Shown: positions 1 to 7,296, counted from the first letter of the stretch. The stretch: DNA of 28,831 bases from UBA1732 sp045114455 (GCA_045114455.1 JBGUKN010000059.1:1-28831); one strand, 5' to 3'. The notes: a model not told the origin generated them from the sequence alone. Numbers and translations are program-made.

Positions 1-194
1 AGGCGGATGCAGTTGTAGGCGATGTAGGGGTTCTTCGCCAGGTCGCTTTCGAAGCCCGCGCGCGGCAGGATGGCGATCTTGCCGGTGATGAGCTTGGCGC
101 TGCGGTTCGGGAAGGAACGGGAGGAGACGCGGTAGGCCGCGCAGGGTCTGCCGTCGCGGGTCATGCCGGCGCAGACGATTCGTCCGAGATACAT
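1..194 (-). CDS. IMP cyclohydrolase, PurO-type (partial, N-terminus only)
   Basis: The first 64 codons of a gene that runs off the left edge. The translation begins MYLGRIVCAGMTRDGRP and continues with YRVSSRSFPNR, then IAILP and NPYIAYNCIR. This matches the N-terminal pattern I know from PurO-type IMP cyclohydrolases (GR..G....G...AYRVSSRSFPNR), which close the purine ring of FAICAR to give IMP, the last step of de novo purine synthesis. The ATG at 194-192 is chosen because AAAGGA lies about 8 nt upstream on the minus strand. It follows lysS in the same direction after a 63-bp gap with no visible terminator, so the two may be co-transcribed. Only the N-terminus is visible. The family call rests on that motif; the activity is inferred from the family. 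Confidence 0.8.
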   Translation of the reverse strand, partial: MYLGRIVCAGMTRDGRPCAAYRVSSRSFPNRSAKLITGKIAILPRAGFESDLAKNPYIAYNCIR

Positions 195-257
195 GGTCTT
201 GGTCCTTTCAGACTTCAAAAAATGTTATGAAAAGTTCGGGAAATGCGTGAGGCGGGA

Positions 258-1778
258 TCAGCTCTGGCGCGTGGGGCGGAGCTGCGGGAAGAGCACGATG
301 TCGCGGATGGATTCCGTGCCGGTCAGGAGCATCACGAGACGGTCCACGCCGATGCCCATGCCGCCTGCCGGAGGCATGCCGTATTCGAGCGCGGTGAGGA
401 AGTCCTCGTCGACGGCCTGCGCGGGATCCTTGCCGGACAGCGTGACCTGTTCCATGAAGCGTTTGCGCTGGTCAATCGGGTCATTGAGCTCGGAATAGCC
501 GGGGGAGATTTCCTGCCCGTTGATCTCGAGCTCGTACACGTCCACGCTTTCGGGGTCGTCGGCGCACTTCTTGGCGAGCGGAACGAGTTCGGCGGGCAGA
601 CGCGTCACGAACGTCGGCTGGATGAGCGTGTGCTCGATCAGCTTTTCGTAGATTTCGTGCGTGATTTCGAGGTCGGTCCAGTCGGGCATAACCTGCGCGC
701 CGAGCTCTTTCGCGAGCCTGTATTTTTCCTCGCGCGGAAGTTCGAACCAGTCCTGACGGCCCGTGCGCTCGCGGACGAGGTCGCGGTACGGAGCGCGGCG
801 CCACGGACGCTCGAGGTTGATGACCTTGTCGCCGGGCAGCTTGATCTGAAGCGTGCCGAACACCTTCTGCGCGATGGTCGTGACCATGCTTTCGATGAGC
901 TCCATCATGGTCTCGCAGTTGCCATACGCCTGATAGATCTCAATCATGGTGAATTCGGGATTGTGGCGGCGGTCGATGCCCTCGTTACGGAAGTTGCGGT
1001 TCAGTTCGTACACCTTTTCGAACCCGCCGACGAGCAGGCGTTTCAGGTAGAGTTCCGGCGCGATTCGCATGTACATATCGCAGTCCAGCGCGTTGTAGTG
1101 CGTCTTGAACGGCGTGGCGGCGGCGCCGCCGGGGATGTACTGGAGCATCGGGGTCTCGACCTCAAGGAATCCGCGCGACTCCAGGAAACTGCGAATCTCG
1201 TGGATGATCCGAATGCGCTTGAAGAAGAGCGAACGGCTTTCGTCGTTCATGATGAGGTCAAGGTAACGCTGGCGGTAACGCTGCTCCATGTCAGTCAGGC
1301 CGTGGAACTTCTCCGGCAGCGGACGCAGGGACTTCGAAAGCATCGTGTAGGACTGCATCTTCAGCGTGATCTCGCCGGTCTTCGTGACGAACATATGGCC
1401 GGTCGCAGCGATCAGGTCGCCCGGGTCGAGACGCTTGAACCGCTTGTATTCCTCTTCGCCGAGCTGGTCGCGCTGGGCGTACAGCTGGAGGCTGCCGTGC
1501 TGGTCCTTGATGTGCAGGAACGTCGCCTTGCCCATCACGCGGAACGTCATGATGCGGCCCGCGACGGTCACGAGTTCGGTGTTCTCCACGTCCGGCACGT
1601 ATTTCGCGCGCGCTTCGGTCGTCGGGATGATGTTGTCGACGAAGACGCCGTACGGGGCGATGCCCGCGGCACGGAGTTCTTCGGCTTTCGCCTTGCGCTG
1701 GGTAAAAACGTCGTCGAGCTGCTTCTGCTCGGCCTCTGCGGAGATGATTTCGTCGGACATGGTCGGTTCCTTCGTCAA
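258..1778 (-). CDS. lysS: Lysyl-tRNA synthetase, class II
   Basis: A complete 506-residue protein, the usual length for bacterial class II LysRS. It charges tRNA-Lys with lysine in the cytoplasm. The N-terminal third carries the OB-fold anticodon-binding domain (around residues 70-160, with VAGRIMTFRVMGKATFLHIKD). Class II motif 2 is seen as FRNEGIDRRHNPEFT and motif 3 as GMGIGVDRLVMLL near the C-terminus. The YRQRYLDLI stretch that follows the OB fold in LysRS is present. The ATG is preceded by GAAGGAA. A promoter with a 17-bp spacer lies just upstream, giving a short leader of about 16 nt. The PurO-type gene follows in the same direction. I see nothing unusual in the protein. Confidence 0.97.
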   Translation of the reverse strand: MTKEPTMSDEIISAEAEQKQLDDVFTQRKAKAEELRAAGIAPYGVFVDNIIPTTEARAKYVPDVENTELVTVAGRIMTFRVMGKATFLHIKDQHGSLQLYAQRDQLGEEEYKRFKRLDPGDLIAATGHMFVTKTGEITLKMQSYTMLSKSLRPLPEKFHGLTDMEQRYRQRYLDLIMNDESRSLFFKRIRIIHEIRSFLESRGFLEVETPMLQYIPGGAAATPFKTHYNALDCDMYMRIAPELYLKRLLVGGFEKVYELNRNFRNEGIDRRHNPEFTMIEIYQAYGNCETMMELIESMVTTIAQKVFGTLQIKLPGDKVINLERPWRRAPYRDLVRERTGRQDWFELPREEKYRLAKELGAQVMPDWTDLEITHEIYEKLIEHTLIQPTFVTRLPAELVPLAKKCADDPESVDVYELEINGQEISPGYSELNDPIDQRKRFMEQVTLSGKDPAQAVDEDFLTALEYGMPPAGGMGIGVDRLVMLLTGTESIRDIVLFPQLRPTRQS

Positions 1779-1801
1779 AAATGGGATGATATGGAAAATA
1801 T

Positions 1802-1830
1802 AATATACACCTTGACCATTGTTTTTTCAA
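1802..1830 (-). promoter_or_regulatory. Promoter of lysS
   Basis: On the minus strand, TTGAAA (1830-1825), a 17-bp spacer and TATATT (1807-1802), ending 23 bp before the lysS ATG. Hexamers and spacing fit a housekeeping sigma-70-type promoter. Confidence 0.7.
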
Positions 1831-1911
1831 GGAAAAAACATCTCCCGGGCCCCCGTTCCGACGCTCATTTTTCCGGCGCGTATCGTCCGGATGGCGGATC
1901 AGGAGGCGCCG

Positions 1912-3354
1912 TCACTGCGCGCCGTCGCTGCCCGCGGCGTCCGAAGCCTGCGCCGCCGCTTCCTCCATCTCGCGTATCTGCCCGGCGAGACGGCGGAGTC
2001 CGGCATGGTCGTTCCGGTTGTTCAGCTCCATCATGAGGTACATCATGGCGTATTCGCGGCCGTAGACATTGTCCATGAAAAACTGCGTCAGGGCCGAGTG
2101 CGGCGAGACCTGCCAGCAGAGGACGAAAGAATTGGCAAGGAAACTGTTCTTGAAATGCTCCGGCAGGGCGTTCTTCTGCGTGAGCGAGCCCTCGTAGCTC
2201 GCATTCCACGGGTCCATCACGCCGACCACAGAGAAGACCACGCCCCAGATCAGCGCCAGGCGGAAGAGAGTCCAGCGCTTCAGGCGCGGACGCGGACGCC
2301 CGAAATAGATCGCGGCGTAGTACAGCAGGACCGGCGCGAACGGGATCAGGAAGCGGTATCCGTAACACCAGCCGCCGAAATCCGACGTCCCGACCGCCAG
2401 AAGCAGCATCGCCGCCGCGGTCGAAGCCATCATGTACACGAACACCCGGTCGCGGCGCATCCGGCGGGAGGCCAACGCGAACCCGGCGAAAAGCAGCGCG
2501 GGCATATACAGGAAGAACCCTTCGTATCCGAACAGGATGTTGAACGCGTAGCTCAGATAGTTCTTCTCCACGAACGACGGTTTGTGCGTGGAGAGATACA
2601 GTGGCAGAGGCGAACCGTAGGAGATCATGTTCATCCCCGCCTCGGCAAGGATCGTCAGGGCCGCTCCGGCGGCGTACATCAGGGCGTTTTCGATCCGGCG
2701 GGATCCGGGCGAAGTCAGCACAAAGACGAACACCGCAAGCCCCATCACGCCGCCCGTCACGAACTCCAGATTCAGCAAAAGCCCGGTCATGACGCCCGCC
2801 ATAAAGGCGCGCAAACGCGTGAGTCCGGACTCCTCGCAGCGCTCCAGCAGCAGGATCAGCCCCATCATCGCCGACGCGCAAAGCGTGTGGTTGTTCAGCG
2901 TGACGGCATAGGACAGCACCAGCGTGGAGACGACCGACAGCGCGGACATGACGATCCGGTACGATTCCGGCATCCGCGTGCGCCGCCTCAATCCGACGTA
3001 GAAAAACCAGCCCGTCAGGCAGGAAAGCAGAAAGATCAGCGCATTCGTCAGATAGACCGCCCGGAAATAATCCCGTTCCAGAAACCGCACGCCGAAACAC
3101 TTCAGCAGACGCCCCCACGCGATGACGGCAAACGTCAGCAGAGGCGGCTTGTCCCCGTAATAATGCCCGTCTCGCTCGCCTTTGTCCGGCGTGCTGAAAA
3201 TGCTGTCGTCGATCGCGAACGTGCCGCGTTCCAGGACGGATTCCACCACGGAATACCGCGACGTCTCATTCCCGGCATGAGTCACGTCATGCTTTGCCAG
3301 AAGAAGCGCAAATATGGTCGAAACGATCAGGAATATCAGGAAACGGAGTTTCAT
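1912..3354 (-). CDS. Multi-pass membrane glycosyltransferase, PMT/GT39-like
   Basis: A 480-residue integral membrane protein. It starts MKLRFLIFLIVSTIFALLL (first membrane segment) and has a periplasmic loop with HDVTHAGNETSRYSVVES and then YYGDKPPLLTF, followed by about ten more hydrophobic segments. An acidic residue in the first loop followed by a GK/DKPPL-type motif is typical of polyprenyl-phosphate-sugar-dependent transferases of the PMT/ArnT superfamily, which add sugars to lipids or proteins outside the cytoplasmic membrane. The last 40 residues are soluble and Ala/Glu-rich. I chose the ATG at 3354 over an in-frame GTG 14 codons upstream, because the extra residues would precede the signal-anchor; neither has a strong ribosome site. 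It lies 121 bp downstream of the GspC-like gene. The superfamily is likely; substrate and product are unknown. Confidence 0.65.
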   Translation of the reverse strand: MKLRFLIFLIVSTIFALLLAKHDVTHAGNETSRYSVVESVLERGTFAIDDSIFSTPDKGERDGHYYGDKPPLLTFAVIAWGRLLKCFGVRFLERDYFRAVYLTNALIFLLSCLTGWFFYVGLRRRTRMPESYRIVMSALSVVSTLVLSYAVTLNNHTLCASAMMGLILLLERCEESGLTRLRAFMAGVMTGLLLNLEFVTGGVMGLAVFVFVLTSPGSRRIENALMYAAGAALTILAEAGMNMISYGSPLPLYLSTHKPSFVEKNYLSYAFNILFGYEGFFLYMPALLFAGFALASRRMRRDRVFVYMMASTAAAMLLLAVGTSDFGGWCYGYRFLIPFAPVLLYYAAIYFGRPRPRLKRWTLFRLALIWGVVFSVVGVMDPWNASYEGSLTQKNALPEHFKNSFLANSFVLCWQVSPHSALTQFFMDNVYGREYAMMYLMMELNNRNDHAGLRRLAGQIREMEEAAAQASDAAGSDGAQ

Positions 3355-3373
3355 AAAGGGGCAGACGGGGGCA

Positions 3374-3448
3374 AGAAAAAAACCGGCGGACAGCACATCG
3401 GACAGAAATGAATCGTCGGATTCAGACGGTCCCGCATCTGTTCACCGG
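3374..3448 (-). terminator. Possible intrinsic terminator after the GspC-like gene
   Basis: Read on the minus strand, CCGGTGAACAG (3448-3438) can pair with CTGTCCGCCGG (3393-3383) with one mismatch and one wobble, followed by seven T. The loop is long (about 44 nt) and could form an inner stem, so this is weaker than the terminator of glnN. Confidence 0.35.
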
Positions 3449-3475
3449 CTGAAACGCCGACGGAGAAGGACGGGC

Positions 3476-4468
3476 TCAGAACCACTCGAACTCGTCGCGG
3501 TTGTTGTTCCGGTTGTTATTGTTGTTCCGGTTGTTATTGTTGTTCCGGGCGTTGTTATTGTTGTTCCGCGCGTTGTTATTGTTCCGGTTATTGTTGTTAT
3601 TGTTGTTCCGCGCGTTATTGTTCTGATTGTTCCGGTTGTTATTGTTGTTGTTCTGGTTGTTCCGGTTATTGTTGTTATTGTTCTGGTTGTTCCGGGCGTT
3701 GTTATTGTTGTTCTGCTGACGCTGGCGCGCGATGTTTCCGGCCTCGGAAGGAGTGAGCAGCGTGAGTTCGATCCGTTCGTTGTTTTTGGTAAGGACGGCG
3801 GAGGTGCGGGTCACTTCGACGAGCTTGTAGCCGGTCACGGTGGTGTCGCCGACCTTCAGATGTTGACGGAACACGTTGTTCGCGGACACCGTGGGATTCC
3901 CCATGACGATGATCTTCTTTCCATCACCATCTTCGTCGGCGATGACATTATCCGCCTCGGCGCCTTCCGCGGCATTTGCGCGCGCGGCCGCCGCTTCGGC
4001 TTTTTTCTTCGGATCCGTGATGCGGGTCGCAGACGCCTGATATTGTTCGTATTCCTTCTGCTGCAGAGCTTTCAACTGCTGCTGGGCGTTACCCTGAAGC
4101 CGCTGAAGAATGATCGCGCCGAGGGAGTCGCCGATGGTGTAGGTGCCGACCAGACTCATGTCGGCGCGGACCTGCTGCTGGGCGCGGGCGGCGGTCTTGT
4201 TCACGGGCGCATCCGGCACGCGCTCCGTATTGAAGACATTGCGTTTCACCAGAGCCTCGATCTTCGTTTCGACCAGTTCGGGAGACTCTGTCACGTTCGC
4301 CACCTTCTTTGCGCGGGTCCGGGCCGCACGCGTTTTCATATCAATGCCGGAACGCGAAACAGCCTTGGTCTTCGAGGGAAAAGCGACCGGATCGGCGGCG
4401 GATATCCAGACCAAGTGCACAAGGGCGGCTGCAAACAGAACATTGAGAGCGATCAGCAGAAATTTCAT
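3476..4468 (-). CDS. GspC-like inner-membrane protein with Asn-rich C-terminal tail
   Basis: A 330-residue protein with a single N-terminal anchor (MKFLLIALNVLFAAALVHLVW). A basic linker is followed by EALVKRNVFNTERVPDAPV, then DMSLVGTYTIGDSLGAIIL. A second block has FRQHLKVGDTTVTGYKLVEVTRTSAVLTKNNERIELTL. This order (anchor, linker, NxF segment, paired beta-rich blocks ending in an 'L.NG.R.EL.L'-like strand) resembles the HR domain of GspC/PilP proteins of type II secretion and pilus machines. Residues about 253-323 are almost entirely Asn broken by single Arg, Ala or Gln, ending DEFEWF. The ATG at 4468 has AAGGAG upstream and is preferred over an upstream in-frame start. No other secretion genes lie in this window, so the role is inferred from similarity of pattern only. 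Confidence 0.55.
   Translation of the reverse strand: MKFLLIALNVLFAAALVHLVWISAADPVAFPSKTKAVSRSGIDMKTRAARTRAKKVANVTESPELVETKIEALVKRNVFNTERVPDAPVNKTAARAQQQVRADMSLVGTYTIGDSLGAIILQRLQGNAQQQLKALQQKEYEQYQASATRITDPKKKAEAAAARANAAEGAEADNVIADEDGDGKKIIVMGNPTVSANNVFRQHLKVGDTTVTGYKLVEVTRTSAVLTKNNERIELTLLTPSEAGNIARQRQQNNNNNARNNQNNNNNNRNNQNNNNNNRNNQNNNARNNNNNNNRNNNNARNNNNNARNNNNNRNNNNNRNNNRDEFEWF
3483..3716 (-). repeat. Low-complexity Asn-codon repeat
   Basis: About 230 bp of AAC/AAT codons (seen on the plus strand as repeated TTGTTATTG and TTGTTCCGG units) encode runs of 3-7 Asn separated by Arg, Ala-Arg or Gln. Units are not identical and spacing is irregular, so it is a degenerate coding microsatellite and not a CRISPR array. 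Confidence 0.9.
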
Positions 4469-4512
4469 AGCGGAGAACTCCTTACGGACGAATAACGGAT
4501 GAAACATTCATC

Positions 4513-4540
4513 AATATAACACGTCAAAAGACAAATGCAA
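4513..4540 (-). promoter_or_regulatory. Promoter of the GspC-like gene
   Basis: On the minus strand, TTGCAT (4540-4535), a 16-bp spacer and TATATT (4518-4513), 45 bp before the ATG at 4468. The hexamers match those in front of other genes in this window. Confidence 0.55.
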
Positions 4541-4616
4541 ATCTGTTTTGCGTCTTGAACGATTATTTTTCTAAATTTTTTTGACACTAATTCAACCGCG
4601 GAAAGCATGCAGAAGA

Positions 4617-4654
4617 GAAAAAAGGCCGACCCGGGGGAGTTCCCGGATCGGCCT
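4617..4654 (-). terminator. Intrinsic terminator of glnN
   Basis: On the minus strand, a GC-rich hairpin with arms AGGCCGATCCGGG and CCCGGGTCGGCCT (one mismatch), about 6-nt loop, followed directly by a run of T. It ends about 36 bp after the glnN stop codon. Confidence 0.9.
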
Positions 4655-4689
4655 GACGGATGGTCCTGTTTGAGCCGGAAAGCGGATCG

Positions 4690-6825
4690 TCAGTACACGA
4701 ACAGCATTTCACGGTACTTCGGGAGCGGCCAGCTTTCATCGGAAACGTTCTTTTCGATGGAGTCGACCACCACGCGCAGATCGGCCATCGCAGCCAGGAT
4801 CTCCTCATGGAGTCCGCCGAGCGCTTTACGGAGGGCGTCAGACTTCGCCTTGAGTTCATCCAGCTTGGCGCCGAGTTCGGCGGCGGATTCGGTCAGGGCC
4901 TTCACGCCGGGCTTCACGCCGGCGGACTTGCCGGTCGCCGCGGCTGCCGCGAGCTTGGCGTATTCCTGCGCAACAGCGGGATAGATCATGCTGGTGGCGA
5001 TCTCAAGCGCGACTTCGCCTTCAATATGGATTCTGCGGTGATAATCCTCGAGGAAGACCTCGTAGCGGGATTCGAGCTCGCGCTTCGTGTAGACGTGATA
5101 CTTTTCGAACATCTTCACATTGGCGGGCGCGGTCAGGCAGCGCAGAGCTTCCATCGTGGTCTTGGCGTTCGGGAGTCCGCGCTTCGCGGCTTCCTTCAGC
5201 CAGTTGTCGTTGTAGCCGTCGCCGTTGAAGATGATGCGCTTGTGGGTGCGGATGATCTTGCAGAGTTCCTTCTGCAGACCGTCGTGGAAATCCTTCTTGG
5301 AGAGCTTCTCCAGGACGGAGGCGATACGGTCGAACGCTTCGGTCACGATCACGTTCAGCACGGTGTTCGGGCCGGCGCAGGACTGGCTGGAGCCGGGCGC
5401 ACGGAACTCGAACTTGTTTCCGGTGAACGCGAACGGGCTGGTGCGGTTGCGGTCCGTGGCGTCCTTCGGAAGCGGCGGGAGAGTGTCGGCGCCGATGCGC
5501 AGGGCGCTCGCGCTGCGGCTGGACTTGACCTCGTTGTGTTCGATCTGGTCGATCACGTCCGCAAGCTGGTCGCCGAGGTACATGGAGATGACGGCCGGAG
5601 GCGCTTCGTTGGCGCCGAGACGGTGGTCGTTGCCAGCGCCGGTCACGGATGCGCGGAGCAGATCGGCATGCTTGTCGATGGCTTCGATGATCGCGCAGAG
5701 GACGGTCAGGAAGATCGCGTTCTGGCGCGGATTGCTGCCGGGATTCAGCAGATTGGTCTTGCCGTAGGAGACGGCCCAGTTGTTGTGCTTGCCGGAGCCG
5801 TTGATGCCCGCGAACGGCTTTTCATGGAGCAGGCAGACGAAGCCGAAGCGGTCGGCGACCTGGCGGAGCACTTCCATGATGAGCATGTTGTGGTCGCTGG
5901 CGAGGTTGACGCCCTCGAACATCGGCGCGAGCTCGAACTGTGCGGGCGCGACTTCGTTGTGGCGCGTCTTCGCGGGGATGCCGAGCTTCCAGAGTTCATT
6001 TTCCACTTCGGTCATGAAGTTCAGCACGCGCATCTTGATGGAGCCGAAATAGTGGTCCTCAAGCTGCTGGTGCTTCGCCGGCGGCGCGCCGAACACGGTC
6101 CGTCCGGTCTGGACGAGGTCCGGGCGCATGAGATAGAAATGCTTGTCGATCAGGAAGTACTCCTGCTCGGCGCCGAGCGTGATCTCGACCTTTTCATCCG
6201 GCAGGTTGAAGCACTTCATAAGGCGTTTCGTGGCGGTGGAAAGCGCCTGCATGGAACGCAGAAGCGGCGTTTTCTTGTCGAGCGCTTCGCCCGTGTACGC
6301 ACAGAATGCGGTCGGAATGCACAGCGTGGCGCCGTTGCCGTGGCGCTTGATGAACGCCGGGCTGGTCGGATCCCACGCAGTGTAGCCGCGCGCTTCGAAC
6401 GTCGAACGGATACCGCCCGACGGGAAACTGGAGGCGTCGGGCTCGCCGACGATCAGGTTTTTGCCGGAGAAGGACTGGATAGGCTTGCCGTCCTTGATTT
6501 CCAGGAAGGCATCGTGCTTTTCAGCGGTCGAACCGGTCAGCGGCTGGAACCAGTGCGTGTAGTGCGTGGCGCCGCGTTCGAGCGCCCACTTCTTCATCGC
6601 ATGGGCGACGTCGGCTGCAATGTCCACGTCCAGCGGCGCGCCGGTCTCGATGGTGGCGAGCAGTTTGCTGCAGGTATCCTTCGGCAGATACTCGCGCATG
6701 GCGGATGCGTCGAAGACGTCGGCTGCATAATTGTGATCGGGTTCGATGGGGGCCGCGGGGGCGGGCTCGGTTCCGGCGAGCTCTGCGACCGCGTTAATGG
6801 CGTTGATCCTGTTCAGATTGCTCAT
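4690..6825 (-). CDS. glnN: Glutamine synthetase type III
   Basis: A 711-residue protein, the length expected for GSIII (about 700-730) and much longer than GSI. It makes glutamine from glutamate, ammonia and ATP in the cytoplasm, the entry point for ammonium. Signatures seen: WFQPLTGSTAEKHDAF (about residues 92-107), SFSGKNLIVGEPDASSFPSGG and the ARGYTAWDP stretch, GAEQEYFLID, RHNEVAPAQFELAP, LHEKPFAGINGSGKHNNW, RLGANEAPPAVISMYLG, and NRTSPFAFTGNKFEFRAPGSSQ. The ATG at 6825 is chosen because AAGGAGTTG precedes it and MSNLNRINAINAV looks like a GSIII N-terminus; the longer reading frame upstream covers the promoter. It is a single-gene unit with its own terminator. A sigma-54-type promoter and paired palindromes upstream point to nitrogen control. 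Confidence 0.96.
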   Translation of the reverse strand: MSNLNRINAINAVAELAGTEPAPAAPIEPDHNYAADVFDASAMREYLPKDTCSKLLATIETGAPLDVDIAADVAHAMKKWALERGATHYTHWFQPLTGSTAEKHDAFLEIKDGKPIQSFSGKNLIVGEPDASSFPSGGIRSTFEARGYTAWDPTSPAFIKRHGNGATLCIPTAFCAYTGEALDKKTPLLRSMQALSTATKRLMKCFNLPDEKVEITLGAEQEYFLIDKHFYLMRPDLVQTGRTVFGAPPAKHQQLEDHYFGSIKMRVLNFMTEVENELWKLGIPAKTRHNEVAPAQFELAPMFEGVNLASDHNMLIMEVLRQVADRFGFVCLLHEKPFAGINGSGKHNNWAVSYGKTNLLNPGSNPRQNAIFLTVLCAIIEAIDKHADLLRASVTGAGNDHRLGANEAPPAVISMYLGDQLADVIDQIEHNEVKSSRSASALRIGADTLPPLPKDATDRNRTSPFAFTGNKFEFRAPGSSQSCAGPNTVLNVIVTEAFDRIASVLEKLSKKDFHDGLQKELCKIIRTHKRIIFNGDGYNDNWLKEAAKRGLPNAKTTMEALRCLTAPANVKMFEKYHVYTKRELESRYEVFLEDYHRRIHIEGEVALEIATSMIYPAVAQEYAKLAAAAATGKSAGVKPGVKALTESAAELGAKLDELKAKSDALRKALGGLHEEILAAMADLRVVVDSIEKNVSDESWPLPKYREMLFVY

Positions 6826-6869
6826 ACTGTCCAACTCCTTGGGTTGTTGAGGTTGTATGCCGACCATGA

Positions 6870-6885
6870 AGCATATCCCGTGCCA
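6870..6885 (-). promoter_or_regulatory. Sigma-54 (RpoN) promoter of glnN
   Basis: On the minus strand, TGGCACGGGATATGCT. The GG (-24) and GC (-12) dinucleotides are 12 bp apart, exactly as in the TGGCACG-N4-TTGCA consensus, with one mismatch in the -12 box. It lies 45 bp before the glnN ATG, giving a leader of about 35 nt. Known biology: RpoN promoters often drive nitrogen-assimilation genes with a bound activator. Its use here is inferred. Confidence 0.75.
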
Positions 6886-6915
6886 ACTTTCTTTCAGGCG
6901 AAAGCAAAAAACAAG

Positions 6916-6964
6916 TTTTACACAAAATGTAATCCAAGCAAGCGTTTTCACATTTTTTGTAAAA
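6916..6964. promoter_or_regulatory. Paired palindromes, candidate activator/operator sites
   Basis: Two related palindromes lie upstream of the glnN promoter. Site A (6918-6932) is TTACA-N5-TGTAA, a perfect dyad. Site B (6948-6962) read on the minus strand is TTACA-N5-TGTGA, one base different. Their centres (6925 and 6955) are 30 bp apart, close to three helical turns, and the two extended copies are inverted to each other (15 of 17 positions agree). They lie about 40 and 70 bp upstream of the glnN -24 element and about 146-176 bp from the opposite sigma-54 promoter at 7101. The protein that binds them is unknown. Confidence 0.55.
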
Positions 6965-7028
6965 AACATGTCCCGGCGGTCGGAACGGCATGCTTCAAGG
7001 CGGAAACCCCGAATAATCATATTAATAT

Positions 7029-7046
7029 ATCCTGCTTTTACAGGAT
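7029..7046. promoter_or_regulatory. Palindrome ATCCTG-N6-CAGGAT
   Basis: A perfect 6-bp dyad with a 6-bp spacer, in the AT-rich interval between the two opposing sigma-54-type promoters. It is centred about 64 bp upstream of the -24 element at 7101. It could be another operator; no binding protein is suggested by the sequence. Confidence 0.35.
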
Positions 7047-7100
7047 TTCCAGTGGGGCAATCGTTTTTTCATCTTTCTTCCATCTTTTTTCCATCAAAAC

Positions 7101-7116
7101 TGGCATGCGATTTGCT
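7101..7116 (+). promoter_or_regulatory. Sigma-54 (RpoN) promoter facing away from glnN
   Basis: TGGCATGCGATTTGCT on the plus strand: the GG and GC are 12 bp apart and only one position of the -24 box differs from TGGCACG-N4-TTGCW. Predicted start is about 7127-7130. No reading frame with a ribosome site follows before a hairpin plus T-run at 7251-7296, so the natural product is a short RNA. Confidence 0.65.
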
Positions 7117-7127
7117 TGATGATTCAG

Positions 7128-7296
7128 TGTCTGGCGTCCGCTTCATGGTCCGAAGTCCTCCGGCCGCACCCGTTGGGAGATGCGTTGAACGGAGACTCCG
7201 CCTTCTAAGCTCCGTTCCATGCTGTCCGGATTCCAGCGGACGCAGACCGGACGGTCACGCTCTTTTCCGTGTTTTTGGGCGGGACCGTCTTTTTTT
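7128..7296 (+). ncRNA. Candidate sigma-54-driven structured small RNA
   Basis: Between the promoter at 7101-7116 and the terminator at 7251-7296 lies about 170 nt without a convincing coding frame but with strong nested pairing. GCGTCCGC (7134-7141) pairs with GCGGACGC (7236-7243), extended by CT/AG across a bulged G. Inside this, CATG (7144-7147) can pair with CATG (7218-7221), and GAACGGAG (7187-7194) pairs with CTCCGTTC (7210-7217). A CCTCC stretch at 7156-7160, complementary to Shine-Dalgarno sequences, lies outside these stems. The combination of promoter, closed fold and terminator is what a trans-acting sRNA gene looks like. I do not recognise a known RNA family. An alternative is a terminated leader of the GH31 gene. 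Confidence 0.5.
7251..7296 (+). terminator. Intrinsic terminator of the candidate sRNA
   Basis: GACGGTC (7250-7256) pairs with GACCGTC (7283-7289), followed by a run of seven T. The 26-nt loop contains a further ACG/CGT pairing. It separates the sigma-54 unit from the downstream GH31 gene. Confidence 0.65.

Noticed and set aside
1831..1911. Terminator of the glycosyltransferase gene before lysS
   Set aside because: A TCCGG/CCGGA fold exists but is followed by A, not T, on the minus strand.
243..2036. Long plus-strand reading frame over lysS
   Set aside because: It is antisense to a clear LysRS gene; the long frame comes from GC-rich codon periodicity and has no family motif.
3483..3716. CRISPR-like repeat array
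   Set aside because: Units are 3-7 codon runs of Asn with no fixed repeat or spacer length, and they lie in an open frame of a signal-anchored protein.
6948..6962. A Rex or CRP operator before glnN
   Set aside because: The site lacks the TTGTGA/TCACAA or TGTGA-N6-TCACA pattern and matches its neighbouring TTACA site better.
4660..7119. Very long plus-strand reading frame opposite glnN
   Set aside because: Shadow of glnN; its translation has the Glu/Val/Gly-rich look of antisense frames, and it also crosses the promoter region.
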